This document shows, one piece after another, positions 61,312 through 64,000 of a stretch of DNA of 64,000 bases. A program made the translations under genes and the position numbers. The first letter of the stretch is position 1; each line of letters starts with the position of its first letter. The stretch is from a bacterium (GTDB lineage: Archaea > Nanoarchaeota > Nanoarchaeia > Woesearchaeales > UBA10216), in the NCBI GenBank assembly GCA_024206195.1, contig JAAGZO010000387.1, positions 121,547 to 185,546 of the forward strand, given 5' to 3'. The notes beneath the pieces were generated by a model that was not told the DNA's origin, searched no databases, and worked only from the letters and a program-made list of their open reading frames with translations.

Positions 61312-62693
61312 AAGAATACAAAACAATCTCAAGAATAGCCGGGCCACTTATTTTCGTTGAAAAAACAGAGCCCATTGGCTTTGCAGATCTTGTAAAGATA
61401 TCACTATCTGACGGAACAATAAAAACAGGTCAGGTACTTGACACTAGCGATGATATCGTTGTTGTACAGATTTTCGAGGGAACATCTGGAATGGACAGGG
61501 ACTCCAAGGTAAAATTCCTAGGAGAAAACATTAAACTGTCTGTAACAAAAGATATGCTTGGAAGAATCCTCAACGGAGCAGGAAAGCCAATAGACAACGG
61601 ACCTGATATTATTCCTGAAAAAAGAAAGGATATAACAGGAGAAGCTATTAATCCATACTGTAGAGGAAACCCAGCTGACTTTTTCCAGACAGGAATCTCA
61701 ACAATTGATGCAACAAACACACTAGTTAGAGGCCAGAAGCTTCCTATTTTCTCTGGTTCAGGTATGCCGCACAACGAAATTGCGCTGCAAATTGCAAGAC
61801 AGGCAAAGGTTGTAGGACAAGAATCAAACTTCGTTGTAATCTTCGCAGCAATGGGAATTACAAATGAAGAGGCACACCACTTCATGTCTGACTTTGAACA
61901 GACAGGAGCTCTTGAAAGATCAGTTGTTTTCCTTAACCTGGCAGACGACCCAGCAGTTGAAAGACTTATCACACCAAGAATGGCACTTACAGCAGCAGAG
62001 TACTTTGCATATGAAAAGGAAATGCACGTTTTGGTTATTCTGACTGATATGACAAACTACTGCGAATCATTGAGAGAGGTTGGTGCAGCTAGGGAAGAGA
62101 TACCAGGAAGGCGTGGTTATCCAGGATACATGTATACTGACTTAGCAATGATTTACGAGAGAGCAGGAATGGTTAAGGGTAAAAAGGGAAGTATAACACA
62201 GATTCCAATTCTTACAATGATTGGAGATGATATAACACACCCAATACCTGACCTTACAGGATATATTACAGAAGGACAGATAGTTCTTAGCAGAGAGCTG
62301 CACATGAAGAACGTCTATCCTCCTATAGATATTTTGCCCTCGCTATCAAGGTTGATGAACCTTGGTATAGGTAATGATAAAACAAGAGAAGATCACAAGC
62401 AGGTATCTGATCAGCTTTACGCAAGTTACGCAGAGGGCAGAGATCTTAGAGGTCTTGTTGCAATTGTAGGTGAGGAATCGCTTTCAGAAAGAGACAAGAA
62501 ACTGCTTAACTTCGCAAAGGAATTCGAAGACAAGTTCGTAAGACAGGACAAGAGAGAGGATCGAGGTATTGCAACAACACTGGGTATTGGATGGAGTCTG
62601 ATGAGGGCAATGCCTGAAACAGAGCTTACAAGAATCAGCCCAGAAATTAAGAAGAAGTACTATGAAGCAAAACATAAAGCCGACAAGGTCTGA
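61308..62693 (+). CDS. atpB: A-type ATP synthase regulatory subunit B
   Basis: A 461-residue non-catalytic partner of subunit A. It lacks a canonical P-loop (the aligned region reads [19 protein letters not shown]), as is normal for subunit B. Segments [20 protein letters not shown] and [14 protein letters not shown] are conserved. The ATG overlaps the TGA of subunit A (ATGA). Confidence 0.97.
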   Translation: MKEYKTISRIAGPLIFVEKTEPIGFADLVKISLSDGTIKTGQVLDTSDDIVVVQIFEGTSGMDRDSKVKFLGENIKLSVTKDMLGRILNGAGKPIDNGPDIIPEKRKDITGEAINPYCRGNPADFFQTGISTIDATNTLVRGQKLPIFSGSGMPHNEIALQIARQAKVVGQESNFVVIFAAMGITNEEAHHFMSDFEQTGALERSVVFLNLADDPAVERLITPRMALTAAEYFAYEKEMHVLVILTDMTNYCESLREVGAAREEIPGRRGYPGYMYTDLAMIYERAGMVKGKKGSITQIPILTMIGDDITHPIPDLTGYITEGQIVLSRELHMKNVYPPIDILPSLSRLMNLGIGNDKTREDHKQVSDQLYASYAEGRDLRGLVAIVGEESLSERDKKLLNFAKEFEDKFVRQDKREDRGIATTLGIGWSLMRAMPETELTRISPEIKKKYYEAKHKADKV

Positions 62694-63285
62694 ACTGATA
62701 AACCTGAAAAAGAGGATTAAGCTGGCCAAGTCAGGCCATAGTCTCTTGAAAAAGAAAAGAGATGGCTTGATTCTTGAATTCTTCAAGATACTGAAGGATG
62801 CAAAAAACCTCAGGTCAGAGCTTGTAGAGAACTACAAGACTGCAATGGAAAAGATGAATATAGTCCGAGCAGTAGAATCTGATCTTCAGGTAAAGTCAAT
62901 AGCAATGGCCTTGAAGGACAAGCCACTCATAGAACTACAGACAAAAAACGTTATGGGTGTTGTTGTTCCTGAAATCAAAGGTAAGGAGATTACAAAAGCA
63001 TTGTTCGAACGTGGTTATGGTATTATTTCTGGTTCATCAAAAATAGATGAAGCAGCACTTGCTTATGAACAGGTTGTTGAGAGCCTGGTAAGAGCTGCAG
63101 AGGTTGAAACCTTCATGAAAAAGGTTCTCCAGGAAATAGAGAAGACAAAGAGAAAGGTAAATGCTCTTGAAAGAGTAACCATTCCAAACATGGAAGAACA
63201 AGCTGCTTTCATAAGGCTCCGCCTTGAAGAAATGGAAAGAGAAAACTTCTTCAGACTCAAGATTATTAAGAAAGCGGTTTCGTAA
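62662..63285 (+). CDS. atpD: A-type ATP synthase subunit D
   Basis: A 207-residue rotor shaft subunit made of two long helices; [20 protein letters not shown] at the start and [19 protein letters not shown] with the final helix are diagnostic. It overlaps the end of subunit B by 32 bases, and closes the operon. Confidence 0.94.
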   Translation: MKQNIKPTRSELINLKKRIKLAKSGHSLLKKKRDGLILEFFKILKDAKNLRSELVENYKTAMEKMNIVRAVESDLQVKSIAMALKDKPLIELQTKNVMGVVVPEIKGKEITKALFERGYGIISGSSKIDEAALAYEQVVESLVRAAEVETFMKKVLQEIEKTKRKVNALERVTIPNMEEQAAFIRLRLEEMERENFFRLKIIKKAVS

Positions 63286-63321
63286 GGTTTTTATACTACA
63301 TGGGGTTTCTATAGACTTAAA

Positions 63322-63480
63322 ATGAAAGATAATAAAGTTCACATGCCTTCGTCGATGGGCGGCCTAATGAGGTACTTCGACGATTACAAGAGTAAATTAG
63401 AGCTAAAACCAGGCCACATAGTACTACTTGCAATTATAGTAGTTATTATAGAGATAGTTCTACATACAGTAGTAAAATAG
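63322..63480 (+). CDS. Protein translocase Sec61-beta subunit
   Basis: A 52-residue protein, unlisted because it is short, from ATG at 63322 to TAG at 63480. MPSSMGGLMRYFDDYKSKLE then a hydrophobic tail helix (about residues 31-50) is the standard archaeal Sec61-beta form, the third subunit of the SecYE translocon. A TATA-like TTTTTATACTA near 63288-63298 is about 29 bases upstream, giving its own near-leaderless mRNA. Confidence 0.92.
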   Translation: MKDNKVHMPSSMGGLMRYFDDYKSKLELKPGHIVLLAIIVVIIEIVLHTVVK

Positions 63481-63493
63481 AGGTTAAATTATA

Positions 63494-63814
63494 ATGATTC
63501 CTGGAATGGACCCAAGAGCTATGAAGGCAGCAATGAAGAAGATGGGTATGAAACAGGAGGAAGTAGAGGCTTCTGAGGTAATAATAAGAACTCCTGATAA
63601 GGATCTAATCATAACAGAACCAAATGTTATGAAAGTCGACATGATGGGTCAGGAAAGTTTTCAGATAACAGGTACTGTAACTGAGCAGAGCAGTATAAGC
63701 GCTGAAGACATAAAGACCGTTGCAGAGCAAGCTGGTGTTTCTGAAGAAAAGGCAAGAGAAGCCATTGAAGCAGCTGAAGGCGACCTTGCTGCTGCAATAA
63801 TGGGCTTAAAATAG
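63494..63814 (+). CDS. nac: Nascent polypeptide-associated complex protein
   Basis: A 106-residue archaeal NAC. MIPGMDPRAMKAAMKKMGMK at the start, the NAC domain (about 20-65) with VDMMGQESFQITG, and a C-terminal UBA domain (EQAGVSEEKAREAIEAAEGD). It binds emerging chains at the ribosome exit tunnel. It follows Sec61-beta after 13 bases, so both belong to protein biogenesis. Confidence 0.96.
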   Translation: MIPGMDPRAMKAAMKKMGMKQEEVEASEVIIRTPDKDLIITEPNVMKVDMMGQESFQITGTVTEQSSISAEDIKTVAEQAGVSEEKAREAIEAAEGDLAAAIMGLK

Positions 63815-63828
63815 AGTTCTTATCGCAA

Positions 63829-63838
63829 TATTTAAAAA
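63829..63838 (+). promoter_or_regulatory. TATA box of the last, partial gene
   Basis: TATTTAAAAA is centred about 27 bases before the ATG at 63861, giving another leaderless start. Confidence 0.5.
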
Positions 63839-63860
63839 CCTAGTTGCCTTACCATATTCA

Positions 63861-64000
63861 ATGGAGAAATTTCAGGAGGCAAGGGAAAAAGCCAGAAAAA
63901 ATATAAATGTGGCTGATCATATGTTTTGTATGACTTATCCGCTTGTCAAAGACAATCGTCTTCTGCTTGCCATACTCGAGAATATTTTCCTTGGATTCAC
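63861..64000 (+). CDS. Hypothetical conserved archaeal protein (partial)
   Basis: The first 46 residues of a gene cut off by the window end. They are amphipathic helical (MEKFQEAREKARKNINVADH, then FCMTYPLVKDNRLLLAILEN), with no domain that can be named. The stop codon is outside. Confidence 0.6.
   Translation, partial: MEKFQEAREKARKNINVADHMFCMTYPLVKDNRLLLAILENIFLGF

Noticed and set aside
59584..62693. Inteins in ATP synthase A and B, or in RadA
   Set aside because: The proteins have standard lengths and continuous motifs; no insertion is present.

Overview
The window is archaeal and fits a small-genome DPANN lineage; Woesearchaeota-like is my best guess, from the style of the pilin-like and surface proteins. 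Archaeal markers are a complete A-type ATP synthase operon, RadA plus RadB, an RPA-like protein, the archaeal RNase P protein Rpp21 and the RNase P RNA, uS2, Sec61-beta, NAC, an AbrB/PhoU-type regulator, intron-containing tRNAs, and TATA boxes about 25 bp upstream of start codons (leaderless genes) or about 28 bp upstream of tRNAs. The DNA is AT-rich and densely packed, and many neighbouring genes abut or overlap by 1-8 bp. I saw no insertion sequence, prophage, integrase or CRISPR array.

Layout. 1-5.1 kb: end of a phospholipase D-like gene, a PfkB kinase, an Lrp regulator with an MFS transporter, a HAD phosphatase overlapping S-adenosylhomocysteine hydrolase. 5.1-12.7 kb: a seven-gene leftward operon built around a MoxR ATPase, a DUF58 protein and two large VWA membrane proteins, headed by a small zinc protein. 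12.8-27 kb: mixed genes (two radical SAM enzymes, RNase HII with a DnaQ-like exonuclease, divergent initiator tRNA-Met and tRNA-Ser genes, a cyclophilin lipoprotein, UPF0182, a DEAD-box helicase with a long leader, ferredoxin, RpiB beside an N-terminal-only diphthamide synthase fragment). 26.8-27.7 kb: two membrane-anchored six-cysteine miniproteins flank the Rpp21 gene.

27.7-43.1 kb is one leftward operon of seven genes encoding three giant exported proteins (1640, about 1090 and 1255 residues) and four single-pass, pilin-like proteins. It looks like a dedicated cell-surface apparatus and is the best candidate for an undescribed system. 43.3-54.8 kb holds RPA, RadA, an AlkD-like glycosylase, a multi-PAS/DUF835 regulator, a TRAM protein, an RNA 2',3'-cyclic phosphodiesterase, uS2, two tiny unlisted genes with strong Shine-Dalgarno sites, an AbrB-PhoU regulator and RadB. 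54.9-64 kb holds RNase P RNA, the ATP synthase operon in the order H-I-K-E-C-F-A-B-D, Sec61-beta, NAC and a partial gene.

The clearest sequence-level surprises are a 30-nt insert in the D-loop of the initiator tRNA gene, the 79-residue diphthamide synthase fragment whose stop codon lies inside the next gene's ribosome binding site, the shared six-cysteine pattern of the two miniproteins, and a motif shared by a 43-residue unlisted protein and the zinc protein of the MoxR operon. Names rest on reading motifs by eye; no database search was possible.
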